Source: Haloglomus litoreum (GTDB lineage Archaea; Halobacteriota; Halobacteria; Halobacteriales; Haloarculaceae). Taken from it: a DNA stretch of 64,000 nt. The position numbers and the translations under genes were made by a program. The stretch is taken from assembly GCF_029338515.1 (NCBI RefSeq), contig NZ_CP119988.1, forward strand, positions 2,914,001 through 2,978,000, written 5' to 3'. Shown one piece after another: positions 25,507-33,958 of this stretch (positions are counted from its first letter, which is position 1; each line of letters starts with the position of its first letter). Under the pieces are notes generated by a model that was not told where the DNA came from, did not search any database, and saw nothing but the letters and a program-made list of their open reading frames with translations.

Positions 25507-26288
25507 CAGAACCCCAGTGCCGTGGCGAAGACGTTGTAGCTCTGTGCGCCCCGGATGGTCGTCTCGAACTCGCCGTCGCGGAAGAGGAAGAACGTCGGCG
25601 TCGCGCTCACGCCGGCCTCGTTCCCGGCCGCGAGGTCGGCCTGGACGGCGTCGTCGTGGCGCTTCTCGCGGGCGGCCGCCACGACGGCTTCGGCGTCGAG
25701 GTCCGTCTCGCTGGCGAGGTACGCCTCCGTCTCCGCGAGGGTGTCACCCGAGGCGAACCGGTCGCGCTCGGCGTAGTAGGCGTCCTTGAGGCCCCAGAAC
25801 GCCGGTGCGTCGCGGCCCTGCCCGGCCTCGCGGGCGAACGCGTACGTGGACTCCAGTGCCTGGGTCGCCGGCTTCCCCCACGGGTAGGTGATGGGCATCA
25901 CCCGGTAGACGAAGCTGACCTTGCCGGTGGCGACGAGTTCGGACTCCAGCTCCGGCCACGTGTTCCGCTCGAACCGCTGGCAGATGGTGCACGAGGGGTC
26001 CTCGAACGCCACCACGAGTCCCGGGGCCTCGCCCGGGGGCGGCCCGAGCACGGGCTGGCCATCCAGCCCCGTCAGCGAGTCGTGGTCGGGGAGGGTCCAC
26101 GGCGTCCCTGCAGGCGTCGGCGTGGCATCGCCGCCTCCGCCGTCACCGCCGCCCGAGCCGTCGCCCGGGCCGGCGCCGCCACCGCCACCACCGCCGTCGG
26201 CCCCGTCCCCCGTACAGCCCGCGAGCCCCGTGACACCGGCGGCCCCGAGCGCGCCCAGGAACTGTCGCCGGCGCAACTGTCGTCGCAT
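25506..26288 (-). CDS. Tat lipoprotein thioredoxin-fold (DsbA-like) protein
   Basis: 260-aa exported protein. The leader MRRQLRRRQFLGALG with lipobox LAGC (Cys25) indicates Tat export and lipid anchoring. A Gly/Asp-rich linker runs to about residue 65. The mature domain has the active-site motif CTIC (Cys100, Cys103), a helical insertion and the cis-Pro region VSATPTFFLF, all typical of DsbA/DsbG-like proteins. Predicted role: thiol-disulfide exchange at the outer face of the membrane, coupled to the CxxC membrane protein encoded by the overlapping next gene. Confidence 0.85.
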   Translation of the reverse strand: MRRQLRRRQFLGALGAAGVTGLAGCTGDGADGGGGGGGAGPGDGSGGGDGGGGDATPTPAGTPWTLPDHDSLTGLDGQPVLGPPPGEAPGLVVAFEDPSCTICQRFERNTWPELESELVATGKVSFVYRVMPITYPWGKPATQALESTYAFAREAGQGRDAPAFWGLKDAYYAERDRFASGDTLAETEAYLASETDLDAEAVVAAAREKRHDDAVQADLAAGNEAGVSATPTFFLFRDGEFETTIRGAQSYNVFATALGF

Positions 26289-26432
26289 GGGTCCAGAGAG
26301 ACCGCCCGCCCTCAAAGCGGTTCTGCGGTGAGGCGGCACACGCGAACGACCGCCGCCGCGGCGGAACCGGCACCCACCGGGCCCCCGGAGCCGAGCACCG
26401 GGGCCGACACGCGTCGGACGGACCTGCCGGGG

Positions 26433-26439
26433 TTTATAT
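26433..26439 (+). promoter_or_regulatory. TATA box, leaderless RDD gene
   Basis: TTTATAT centred 27 bp before the ATG at 26463 predicts transcription starting at or next to the start codon. Confidence 0.6.
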
Positions 26440-26462
26440 CGGGTCGTCACGCACGCCGCCAC

Positions 26463-26903
26463 ATGGCGCTGTTCGAGCGACCGAAGCCGCAGATGGGAAC
26501 GCAGGACGAGGTGGTGTTGCGCCGCGTCGGCGCGTTCGTCGTCGATGCGATCCTCGTCGCCGTCCTCGGTGGGCTCCTGGCGGGCGCGTTCGGCCTCCCG
26601 ACCGAGTTCGGAGGCGGCCTGACGGGGCTCCTCCTCCTCATCTACTTCATCGTCTTCGAGGGGACGTACGGGAAGACGGTGGGCAAGCATCTGCTGGGGC
26701 TGGTCGTGGTCACCGAGCGGGGTGAACCGTGCGAGTACACCGACGCGGCCATCCGGAACGTCCTCCGGCTGGTCGACGTCCTGCCCGTGTTCTACATCGT
26801 CGGGCTCGTCGCCATCTACCTCACCGACGAGCAACAGCGGCTCGGGGACCTGGCGGCCGACACGGTCGTCGTCCGGGCGGCCGACCGCGGGGAGCGACTG
26901 TAG
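26463..26903 (+). CDS. RDD family membrane protein
   Basis: 146-aa protein with the RDD signature: RRVGAFVVDAILVAVLGG in the first span (Arg and Asp conserved), a second span TGLLLLIYFIVFEGTYGKTVGKHLLGLVV, and a third near residues 105-120 ending in LTDEQQRLGDLAADTVVV. RDD proteins are small membrane proteins, some linked to Na+/H+ exchange or protein quality; the role here is unknown. Monocistronic with a strong TATA box. Confidence 0.88.
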   Translation: MALFERPKPQMGTQDEVVLRRVGAFVVDAILVAVLGGLLAGAFGLPTEFGGGLTGLLLLIYFIVFEGTYGKTVGKHLLGLVVVTERGEPCEYTDAAIRNVLRLVDVLPVFYIVGLVAIYLTDEQQRLGDLAADTVVVRAADRGERL

Positions 26904-26992
26904 CGGAGCGCCGGAGGTGGGATGACGGGAGCGTTTTCACGCTGTGATAACACCCGCTCCGGTTTTACCCGGGGAATATCGTATCTCAGACG

Positions 26993-28006
26993 ATGAAGGG
27001 GGCCCACCGGGTCGTGAGCGCGTCGCTCCTGTCGGTGCTGGGCATCATCGGGATGCTCGTCATCTGGAGCGCCTACGACCCGACGGAGAGCTGGCTGACC
27101 GTCACGCTGGGGACGGTCCTCCCCTCGTTCCTCGCCGTCGGCCTCGTCGTCGCCGGCATCTGGGTGGCGTTCACGGACGACCTCGACGACGGCACCGCGA
27201 CCCGGATGCTGGAGTGGAGCGTCGCCGGGATGGCCGGCATCGGGTCGCTCGGGGGGCTGGCGCTGTTCCTCCAGCGCGAGGGCTACGTCATCGACCAGCC
27301 GGTGTTCGTCATCACGAGCACCGTCGTCAGCGGGGCGCTGGCCGGGTTCGGCATCGGCTTCTACGAGATCTGGGCGGACCGGAAGAAGCGCGAACTGGAG
27401 CGCGAGCGCGAGAAGCTCGACCACCTCAACCGCCTCCTCCGCCACCACCTCCTCAACGGGATGAACGTCCTCCTGGCGAAGGTCGACCTCGCACGCGAGC
27501 AGACCCAGGAGCCCGGGGTCGCCGCCGACCTCGAGGACGCGCACGTCCGCGGCCAGGAGATCGTGACGCTCGTCGAGCAGGTCAGCACCATCGCGGGTCC
27601 CGACGACGACCCACCCGGCGAGGTCGACCTCCCGCGGCTCCTCCGCGGCGAGGTCGAGCGGATCCGCGCGACCCGCAGCGACGACGCGGTGTCCCTGGCC
27701 GAGCCACTCCCCGAGGTCAGCGTCCGCTCGTCCCCGGCCCTGGGCGAGGCCATCAGCGTGCTGTTGAACGACGCGCTCACCTCCGGGGGCCGGGCGACCG
27801 TCTCGGCGGCGCTCGACGAGGGAGGCGTCGTGGTCAACATCACGGCGCCCGGGGAGGCGTCGACCGACGGCGGCGACCAGTTGCTCGGCGGCCCGGGCAG
27901 CGACGTCGGGCTCTCGGTCGCGGACGTGCTCGTCGAGCGTGCCGGCGGCGAGCTCGAGTCGGGGAACACCGAGGGGTCGGTCAGGATCCACCTCGAGACC
28001 GTCTGA
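26993..28006 (+). CDS. membrane histidine-kinase-like protein with degenerate ATPase domain
   Basis: 337-aa protein with four hydrophobic spans in residues 8-115, a charged coiled linker (DRKKRELEREREKLD) and an H-box-like segment LNRLLRHHLLNGMN similar to haloarchaeal kinases with the RHxLxN motif. The ATPase part keeps only traces: VLLND for the N-box and GSDVGLSVADVL for the G2 region. No G1 DxGxG is seen. It may have lost kinase activity and act as a sensor or phosphotransfer partner. A TATA-like TTTTA at 26963 predicts a leaderless transcript. Confidence 0.65.
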   Translation: MKGAHRVVSASLLSVLGIIGMLVIWSAYDPTESWLTVTLGTVLPSFLAVGLVVAGIWVAFTDDLDDGTATRMLEWSVAGMAGIGSLGGLALFLQREGYVIDQPVFVITSTVVSGALAGFGIGFYEIWADRKKRELEREREKLDHLNRLLRHHLLNGMNVLLAKVDLAREQTQEPGVAADLEDAHVRGQEIVTLVEQVSTIAGPDDDPPGEVDLPRLLRGEVERIRATRSDDAVSLAEPLPEVSVRSSPALGEAISVLLNDALTSGGRATVSAALDEGGVVVNITAPGEASTDGGDQLLGGPGSDVGLSVADVLVERAGGELESGNTEGSVRIHLETV

Positions 28007-28163
28007 ACGGATACCGCCCATCACCGCCGGACGGTGGTCGGGCCCCGGGACTCGGCCGGTACCCCCTGCCCCCCGACCGACACCGATTAGTCGCTCTCCC
28101 TGCACCGGTCCGTATGCGACGCGCTACCACGACCGAACGGGGAGACGGCAGGAGGACCGGCTG

Positions 28164-29846
28164 ATGTCGGCCGACGCCACCGACGGCGCCGCGACCCGGA
28201 CGGAGGACGGGGCCACCGATGCCGATGAGTCGGGCACGGTCGAGGTCCAGGCGGAGGACCTGCCGTTCGTGGCCGAGGCCGCCGAGTGGGCGGCCACCCT
28301 CCGGTTCGGGCGCATCCCGGCGCCCGTGCGGCGGGCAGCGGGCGCACAGTTGACCAGCACCGTCGGCGCCGCGGTCTGGACGCTCGACCACCCCATCGGC
28401 GACCGGATTCTCGACACCGTGCGCGCCGAGTTCCCCGAGGACTGGGGGCCGTCGGCGACGCTCCCCGGTGCCGGGCCGATGCCGGTCCGGGGGGCGTGTT
28501 ACGGCACGGCCGCGCTGGCGATGGCGATGGACTTCGACGACACCGTCCTCGGCGGCCACACCGGCCACAGCGCCGCGCTGGTGCCGTACCTGTTCGCGGA
28601 GGCCAACGCGGCGGACCTCGACTACCCGGGCCGGCGGGCGCTGCGGGGCCACGTCGCGGCCAACGAGATCGCGGCGCGCATCGCGAGCGCGGCCGCCGTC
28701 GGCCCGTTCCGCGGGCAGCAGACCGCCTACGTCCACAGCGTGGGCGCCGCCGTCGCGCGCGGCGTGGTCGAGGGCGACGACGCCGAGACGCTGGCCGACG
28801 CCATCGCCATCGCGCTGGGCCAGCCGCCGTGGCCGCTCGTCCCCGACTTCCTCGGGTCGGACGCGAAGGTGCTCTCCGCGGCGGAGCCGACGCTCGCCGG
28901 GCTGTCGGCCGTCTCCGCGGCACGGAACGGGCTGACGGGGAACGAGGACGTCGTGACGGCCGAGGACGGATTCCTCGACGAGTTCTCGGACCTCCCGCTC
29001 CCGGAGTTCCTCGGCGGACTGGGCGAGCGCTGGCACACCCGCGCCGTGACGGTGAAGCCGTACCCAGGGTGTGCGTACGTCACCGCGCCGGTCCACGCGG
29101 CGTTGCGGGTCCGAAAACGGGTCCGGGAGGCGGTCGCGGCGACCGCGACGGACACGGCGGCACCGCTCACCGCACAGGTCACGGGTATCCGCGTCGATGG
29201 CTCGCTGTTCAGCCACGAGGTCGACAGCCTGGCGAGCCGGTACACCGACCGGACGGAGAGCCCGCTCGCCTCGCTCAACTTCTCCATCCCGTACAACGTG
29301 GCCGTCGCGCTCCGTGACGGCGAACACACGCCGCGCCAGCTACGCCCGGAGCGGGTGGGTGACGAGGCCGTCTGGGAGCTGGCCGATCGCGTGTCCATCG
29401 AGCACGACCCCGCGTTCACGATGCGTGCCCTGGAGTCCGAGGTGCCGCTGGGGGCGATGCTCCGGCGCGTCGGCTGGAAGGTCATCCCGTACGCGGCGAA
29501 GAGCGTCGGGCCCGTGACGACGCTGAAGAACCTGCCGACCCTCCTGCGGTTCGTCCGGAAGCGCCCGCTCCCCGAGGACCTCTCGGGCGCGGACAAGGCC
29601 ATGGGGGCCCGCGTCACCGTCCGGCTGGCCGACGGCCGCGAGTTCAGTGAGACGGTCGAGCACCCGCCCGGGTTCGCCGGTCGCGCGCTCGACGAGACCC
29701 GCGCCATCGCCCGCCGGAAGCTCTCCGAGGCGATGCTGGCCCGCGGCGCCGCCCGCGACGACGCCGAGCGCGTCGCCCGCGAGGTGCGCGACGTCCACGA
29801 GACCGACGCCACGCTGGCCGACGTGGACGCGGTGCTGGGGCCATGA
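28164..29846 (+). CDS. MmgE/PrpD family protein
   Basis: 560-aa member of the MmgE/PrpD (2-methylcitrate dehydratase-like) family. Characteristic segments include MAMDFDDTVLGGHTGHSAALVPYLFA (residues about 118-143), HVAANEIAARIASA, and the later KPYPGCAYVTAPVHAAL. GGAGG at 28151-28155, 8 nt before the ATG at 28164, fixes the start. Family members dehydrate tricarboxylic acids or perform decarboxylation; the substrate here is unknown. The lipid-kinase-like gene follows 22 nt downstream, suggesting an operon. Confidence 0.85.
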   Translation: MSADATDGAATRTEDGATDADESGTVEVQAEDLPFVAEAAEWAATLRFGRIPAPVRRAAGAQLTSTVGAAVWTLDHPIGDRILDTVRAEFPEDWGPSATLPGAGPMPVRGACYGTAALAMAMDFDDTVLGGHTGHSAALVPYLFAEANAADLDYPGRRALRGHVAANEIAARIASAAAVGPFRGQQTAYVHSVGAAVARGVVEGDDAETLADAIAIALGQPPWPLVPDFLGSDAKVLSAAEPTLAGLSAVSAARNGLTGNEDVVTAEDGFLDEFSDLPLPEFLGGLGERWHTRAVTVKPYPGCAYVTAPVHAALRVRKRVREAVAATATDTAAPLTAQVTGIRVDGSLFSHEVDSLASRYTDRTESPLASLNFSIPYNVAVALRDGEHTPRQLRPERVGDEAVWELADRVSIEHDPAFTMRALESEVPLGAMLRRVGWKVIPYAAKSVGPVTTLKNLPTLLRFVRKRPLPEDLSGADKAMGARVTVRLADGREFSETVEHPPGFAGRALDETRAIARRKLSEAMLARGAARDDAERVAREVRDVHETDATLADVDAVLGP

Positions 29847-29868
29847 CCGGCGACGGGGAACCGGCGCC

Positions 29869-30873
29869 ATGACGGACAAGGCCGACGCGGTCGCGCGGGC
29901 CGGCGACGTGCCGACCGCCCCCGAGCAGGTCGGCGCGGTCGTCAATCCGACCTCGGGCGACGGCGAGGGGCGCACCCTCGCACGGACCTTCGCGGCGCGC
30001 TACGGCGACGGGGTCGACGAGGAGGTGACCCGAGGGCCGGACGACGTGCCCCGGGCGACCCGGGCGCTCGCGGGTGAGGTGGACCTGCTCGTCAGCGTCG
30101 GCGGCGACGGCACGCTCCGGGAGGTCGCGAGCGCGCTGTACGCGTGGCGCGAGGAGACCGGTCGGGAGCCGCCGCCGCTGTTCGTCGTGCCCGCCGGCCG
30201 TGGCAACAGCGTCTACCGACACCTGTACGGCGAGGCGGACTGGCGGGCACTCGCGGCACGACTGGGCGAGGGCGTCGTCACGCGGCCGCTCGAACTGACG
30301 CGGGTGGAGACCGAGCCGCCGACCGACGCGCGGTACTCCGTGCTGGGCGTGACGGTCGGGCTGTTCCGGCACGCGCTCGACGGCGCGGAGCGGTTCCGCG
30401 CGCTGCCGGGGCCGTTGGCGTACCTGCTCGGGACCGCGACGGCGACGCTGTTCGCCGACCCCGTCGCCGTCCGGGTGGGCCGTTCGGACGAGCGGCTGTT
30501 CGCCGGCGACGCGCGGCTCGTCGCCGTCGGCGGCGGCCGCTACCGCGGCGGCACGACGCGGCTGTTGCCGGACTCGCGCCCGGGCGACGGGTGCCTGCAC
30601 GCGCTCGTCCTCGAGCCCGTGGGCGGGCGCGAGGCGCTCGCAATCGCCCGGGCCGCCCGCGAGGGGAACCACCTCGACCACCCAGCGGTCCACTACTTCA
30701 CCGGAGAGACGTTCGACGTGCGCGCGGGCGCCGGGACCGGGTCGCCGGACGGGACGCTCCCCGCCGAGATCGACGGCACGCCGCTCCCGGACCTGACGGA
30801 CCTCCACTGCGAGGTCGTCCCCGGGGCGCTGTCGGTGGCGTATCCGGCGTCGGTGGCGCAGGGCGGCCGGTAA
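29869..30873 (+). CDS. diacylglycerol/lipid kinase family protein
   Basis: 334-aa protein with the DAGK catalytic-domain signatures: GAVVNPTSGDGEGR near the N-terminus, SVGGDGTLREV (nucleotide-binding GGDGT) and VPAGRGNSVYRH. The C-terminal beta domain (from about residue 150) is complete. Predicted to phosphorylate a lipid or related alcohol with ATP at the membrane face. ATG 29869 is the first start after the MmgE stop. The substrate is uncertain because archaeal lipids lack diacylglycerol. Confidence 0.85.
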   Translation: MTDKADAVARAGDVPTAPEQVGAVVNPTSGDGEGRTLARTFAARYGDGVDEEVTRGPDDVPRATRALAGEVDLLVSVGGDGTLREVASALYAWREETGREPPPLFVVPAGRGNSVYRHLYGEADWRALAARLGEGVVTRPLELTRVETEPPTDARYSVLGVTVGLFRHALDGAERFRALPGPLAYLLGTATATLFADPVAVRVGRSDERLFAGDARLVAVGGGRYRGGTTRLLPDSRPGDGCLHALVLEPVGGREALAIARAAREGNHLDHPAVHYFTGETFDVRAGAGTGSPDGTLPAEIDGTPLPDLTDLHCEVVPGALSVAYPASVAQGGR

Positions 30874-30877
30874 CGCG

Positions 30878-31612
30878 TCAGTCCTCCTCGTCCGCGTGCT
30901 CGCCGTCACCAGGTGTGCCGACCGCCACGTCCGCGCCGGAGAGACTGGTCTCGATGCGTGCGTCCTCGCCGGTCTCCAAGCCGCGCCTGACCCCCGCGAC
31001 CAGGTCCTCGACCTGCTCGGCGTCGAGGTCCACGGAGAGTTCGAGGCCGACGCGAAGCGTCTCGTCGGCGGCGCCGGTCCTCGCACCGCCCACGACGCCG
31101 CCCTCGACGCGTCCGGGCAGGTACAGGCCGTCGTCGGTCCGGTCGATGGCGCCGGCCCAGGTCCACAGGTCCAGCAGCGTCCGCAGCCCGACGCGGTCGC
31201 GCGAGGCATCGAGGTCGGCGTCCGTGAACGCCGCGAGGCGCGGAAGCAGTTCGTCCTCGGCGAGGGGGTCGCCGCGCAGGAGGTCGCGAGCACGGACCGT
31301 GAGTGGCCAGCCCGCGAGCAGGCCGTAGGCGCGTTCCCGTGCGAGTTCGTCCTCGCCATCGGCGAGTGCAGCCGCGAGGGGTGTCCCGCGCTCGGTGAGG
31401 CGGTGTCGCTGGTCGTCGCCCGGTTCGAGCGCGCCGATGGCCTCGAAGAACCTCGTCTGCCGGGCCGTCGCGTCCGGGTGACCCGTGCGCTCGGCCACCG
31501 TGCCCGTGTGGACCGGTTCCTCGGCGGCGCCCGCCCCGTACCAGCCGGCGAGGATATCCAGGAGCGTCTCGCGACTCACGCCCTGCGGGATGGGTTCGTC
31601 CTCGGTGGTCAT
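30878..31612 (-). CDS. haloarchaeal hypothetical protein, possible winged-helix
   Basis: 244-aa acidic soluble protein. Residues about 36-80 (TVAERTGHPDATARQTRFFEAIG followed by HRLTERG) resemble a winged helix-turn-helix with a short wing. The C-terminal half is beta-rich without known motif and ends in an Asp/Glu tail. ATG 31612. It is convergent with the lipid-kinase-like gene, the stops being only 4 nt apart. DNA binding is a guess from the pattern; no family recognised. Confidence 0.55.
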   Translation of the reverse strand: MTTEDEPIPQGVSRETLLDILAGWYGAGAAEEPVHTGTVAERTGHPDATARQTRFFEAIGALEPGDDQRHRLTERGTPLAAALADGEDELARERAYGLLAGWPLTVRARDLLRGDPLAEDELLPRLAAFTDADLDASRDRVGLRTLLDLWTWAGAIDRTDDGLYLPGRVEGGVVGGARTGAADETLRVGLELSVDLDAEQVEDLVAGVRRGLETGEDARIETSLSGADVAVGTPGDGEHADEED

Positions 31613-31679
31613 GGCCCGACGCTCGTCCGCCGGGTGCAAAAATCGGCTGGGAGCCGTCCGATGTGCCGCCCCGCGGCGT

Positions 31680-32189
31680 TCAGTCCAGGAACCGCCGGAT
31701 GTCGGCCACCGCGTCACCGTGGTCGTGGTACGCGTCCTCGGGGACGGTGTCGAACCAGGCCACGGTCAGGTTCTCCCAGGGGTCGAACGTCGGGTCCTCG
31801 GCCACCGGCCTGCCGGGGACCGGGCCGGCGCCGACGACCACGTCGAGGGTGACCGTCTCCCGGCCCTCGTCGTCGGCGTGTTCGCGGACGTGTCGCGTCA
31901 CGCGCTCGACCCCGCCCGCATCGACCGATTCGCCGGTCAGCTGCCTGGCGATACGGCGTGTGGCCGCCAGCCAGTCCGCCCCGGCCTCGACGGGGCCGTA
32001 CGGGAGGCGCCAGCCGTGCGGGCTCTCCATCAGCAGCACCGCGCCATCGTGGCTCGTGACGCCCACCGCGAGCATCCCGGCCAGCGACTCGTAGTACGCG
32101 AAGTCGTCGGGGTCGTCGACCGTCCGCTCCTCGTCGAACGCCACACCGGGGGTGTCGAGGAGCGTCTGCGGGTCGTGGAGGGACTCCAT
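31680..32189 (-). CDS. Nudix-fold protein with degenerate catalytic box
   Basis: 169-aa protein with a Nudix-like layout (GMLAVGVTSHDGAVLLMES, then GPVEAGADWLAATRRIARQL). Compared with the Nudix box GX5EX7REUXEEXGU, the REUXEE core reads RRIARQ, so the metal-binding Glu residues are missing. Hydrolase activity is therefore unlikely, and a binding or regulatory role is more probable. Start ATG 32189. Divergently transcribed from elp3, 95 nt apart. Confidence 0.7.
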   Translation of the reverse strand: MESLHDPQTLLDTPGVAFDEERTVDDPDDFAYYESLAGMLAVGVTSHDGAVLLMESPHGWRLPYGPVEAGADWLAATRRIARQLTGESVDAGGVERVTRHVREHADDEGRETVTLDVVVGAGPVPGRPVAEDPTFDPWENLTVAWFDTVPEDAYHDHGDAVADIRRFLD

Positions 32190-32284
32190 GGCGGACGGTC
32201 CGGCGCCGGCTACTTAGTGGCGAGGTCCCCGAGGACCGGAAGGCGTTTGCCCGGCCGCGACCCAGCACGACCAACCAGCGACCG

Positions 32285-33958
32285 ATGAGTACGGATACCG
32301 ACGACGACGTGCCCCCGGAGGAGACCGAGGCGTTCCAGCGCGTCGTCGAGGAACTCGCCGAGCGCGTCCTCGCGGGCGATCTCGAACGCGACGCGGTCGA
32401 GAGCGCCAAGCTCGACGCCTGCTCGCGTCACGGCGCGCCGAAGGTCCCCCGGAACAGCGACATCATGGACGCCATCCCGGAGCGCCGCGAGGAACTGGAG
32501 CAGGTGCTCCGGCGCAAGCCCGTCCGGACCGCCTCGGGTGTCTCGCCGGTGGCGGTGATGACGGCCCCCCACAACTGCCCGCACGGGCAGTGTCTCTACT
32601 GCCCCGGTGGGCCGGACTCGGAGTTCTCCAGCGCACAGAGCTACACCGGCGACGAGCCCGCCGCGGCGCGGGGCCAGCAGAACGACTACGACCCGTACGG
32701 GCAGGTCACCCTGCGGCTGAACCAGCTCCGGAAGATCGGCCACCCGGTCGACAAGGTCGAACTCATCGTGATGGGCGGGACGATGACCGCCCGCTCGCAC
32801 GACTACCAGGAGTGGTTCGTCAAGCGCGCGCTCGAGGCGATGAACGAGTTCGACCCCGAGGCGGAGGCCACGCCCTCGGAGTCCGAGAGCTTCGCGCCCG
32901 ACGGGGTGCCGGAGTTCCGCTACCTGGAGGACGTCATCGCCGAGAACGAGACGGGCGACGTGCGCTGCATCGGGGTGACGTTCGAGACGAAGCCCGACTG
33001 GTGTGACCCGGAGCAGGTCAACCGGATGCTCGCCCTCGGCGGAACGAAGGTCGAGGTCGGAGTGCAGACCACCTTCGAGCGCGTCAACCGCGAGATGCAC
33101 CGCGGCCACGGCGTCCAGGCCTCGATGGACGCCAACCGCCGCCTGCGCGATGCGGCGTTCAAGGTCGGCTTCCACACGATGCCCGGCCAGCCCGGCATGA
33201 GCGAGCGGATGGTCGTCGAGGACTTCCGGCAGCTGTTCAGCGATCCGGCCTGGCGCCCGGACTACCTGAAGATCTACCCGACGCTCGTCGTCGACGACAC
33301 CGTCACGTACGATATGTGGCGCCGCGGCGAGTTCGAGCCGCTCTCCAGCGAGCGCGCCGCGGAACTCGTCGCCGAGGTGATGCACGAGTTGCCGCGCTAC
33401 GTCCGTCTCCAGCGCGTCCAGCGCGACATCCCCGCCGGCCACATCGAGGCCGGGGTCCAGAAGTCCAACCTCCGGCAGCTGGCGTGGCAGGTCATGGACG
33501 AGCGCGGCTGGGAGTGCAACTGCATCCGCTGTCGCGAGGTCGGGATGAACGAGGAGACCCCCGAGAACGTGACCCGGGACACCATCGAGTACGAGGCCGC
33601 CGGCGGCACGGAGCAGTTCATCAGCTACGAGGACTTCGAGCAGGACCTGCTGGTGGGGTTCTGCCGGTTGCGGTTCCCGGATTCACCGGTTCGGCGGGAG
33701 CTACAGGGCGCCGCGCTGGTCCGGGAGCTGCACGTCTACGGCAACGAGGTCGGCGTCGGGCAGGCCGGCGATGGTGGCGACGGCTCGCACCAGCACCAGG
33801 GCTACGGCCGGAAGCTGCTGCGCGAGGCCGAGCAGCGTGCCCGTGATGCCGGCTACTCGAAGCTCTCGGTCATCTCGGGGATCGGCGTCCGAGAGTACTA
33901 CCGCGAGAAACTGGGCTACTTCCAGGACGGCCCGTACGTCTCGACGTATCTGGACTGA
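32285..33958 (+). CDS. elp3: tRNA uridine(34) acetyltransferase Elp3
   Basis: 557-aa archaeal Elp3, which uses acetyl-CoA and S-adenosylmethionine to begin carboxymethyl-type modification of wobble U34 in tRNA. The radical SAM cluster Cys are visible in CPHGQCLYC (98, 103, 106). Further hallmarks are the SYTGDEP segment, the LYCPGG loop and a C-terminal GNAT domain (HQHQGYGRKLL and VISGIGVREYYREKLGY). Length matches the family. A Trm9-like methyltransferase that could act on the product is encoded at 5996-6697. Confidence 0.95.
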   Translation: MSTDTDDDVPPEETEAFQRVVEELAERVLAGDLERDAVESAKLDACSRHGAPKVPRNSDIMDAIPERREELEQVLRRKPVRTASGVSPVAVMTAPHNCPHGQCLYCPGGPDSEFSSAQSYTGDEPAAARGQQNDYDPYGQVTLRLNQLRKIGHPVDKVELIVMGGTMTARSHDYQEWFVKRALEAMNEFDPEAEATPSESESFAPDGVPEFRYLEDVIAENETGDVRCIGVTFETKPDWCDPEQVNRMLALGGTKVEVGVQTTFERVNREMHRGHGVQASMDANRRLRDAAFKVGFHTMPGQPGMSERMVVEDFRQLFSDPAWRPDYLKIYPTLVVDDTVTYDMWRRGEFEPLSSERAAELVAEVMHELPRYVRLQRVQRDIPAGHIEAGVQKSNLRQLAWQVMDERGWECNCIRCREVGMNEETPENVTRDTIEYEAAGGTEQFISYEDFEQDLLVGFCRLRFPDSPVRRELQGAALVRELHVYGNEVGVGQAGDGGDGSHQHQGYGRKLLREAEQRARDAGYSKLSVISGIGVREYYREKLGYFQDGPYVSTYLD

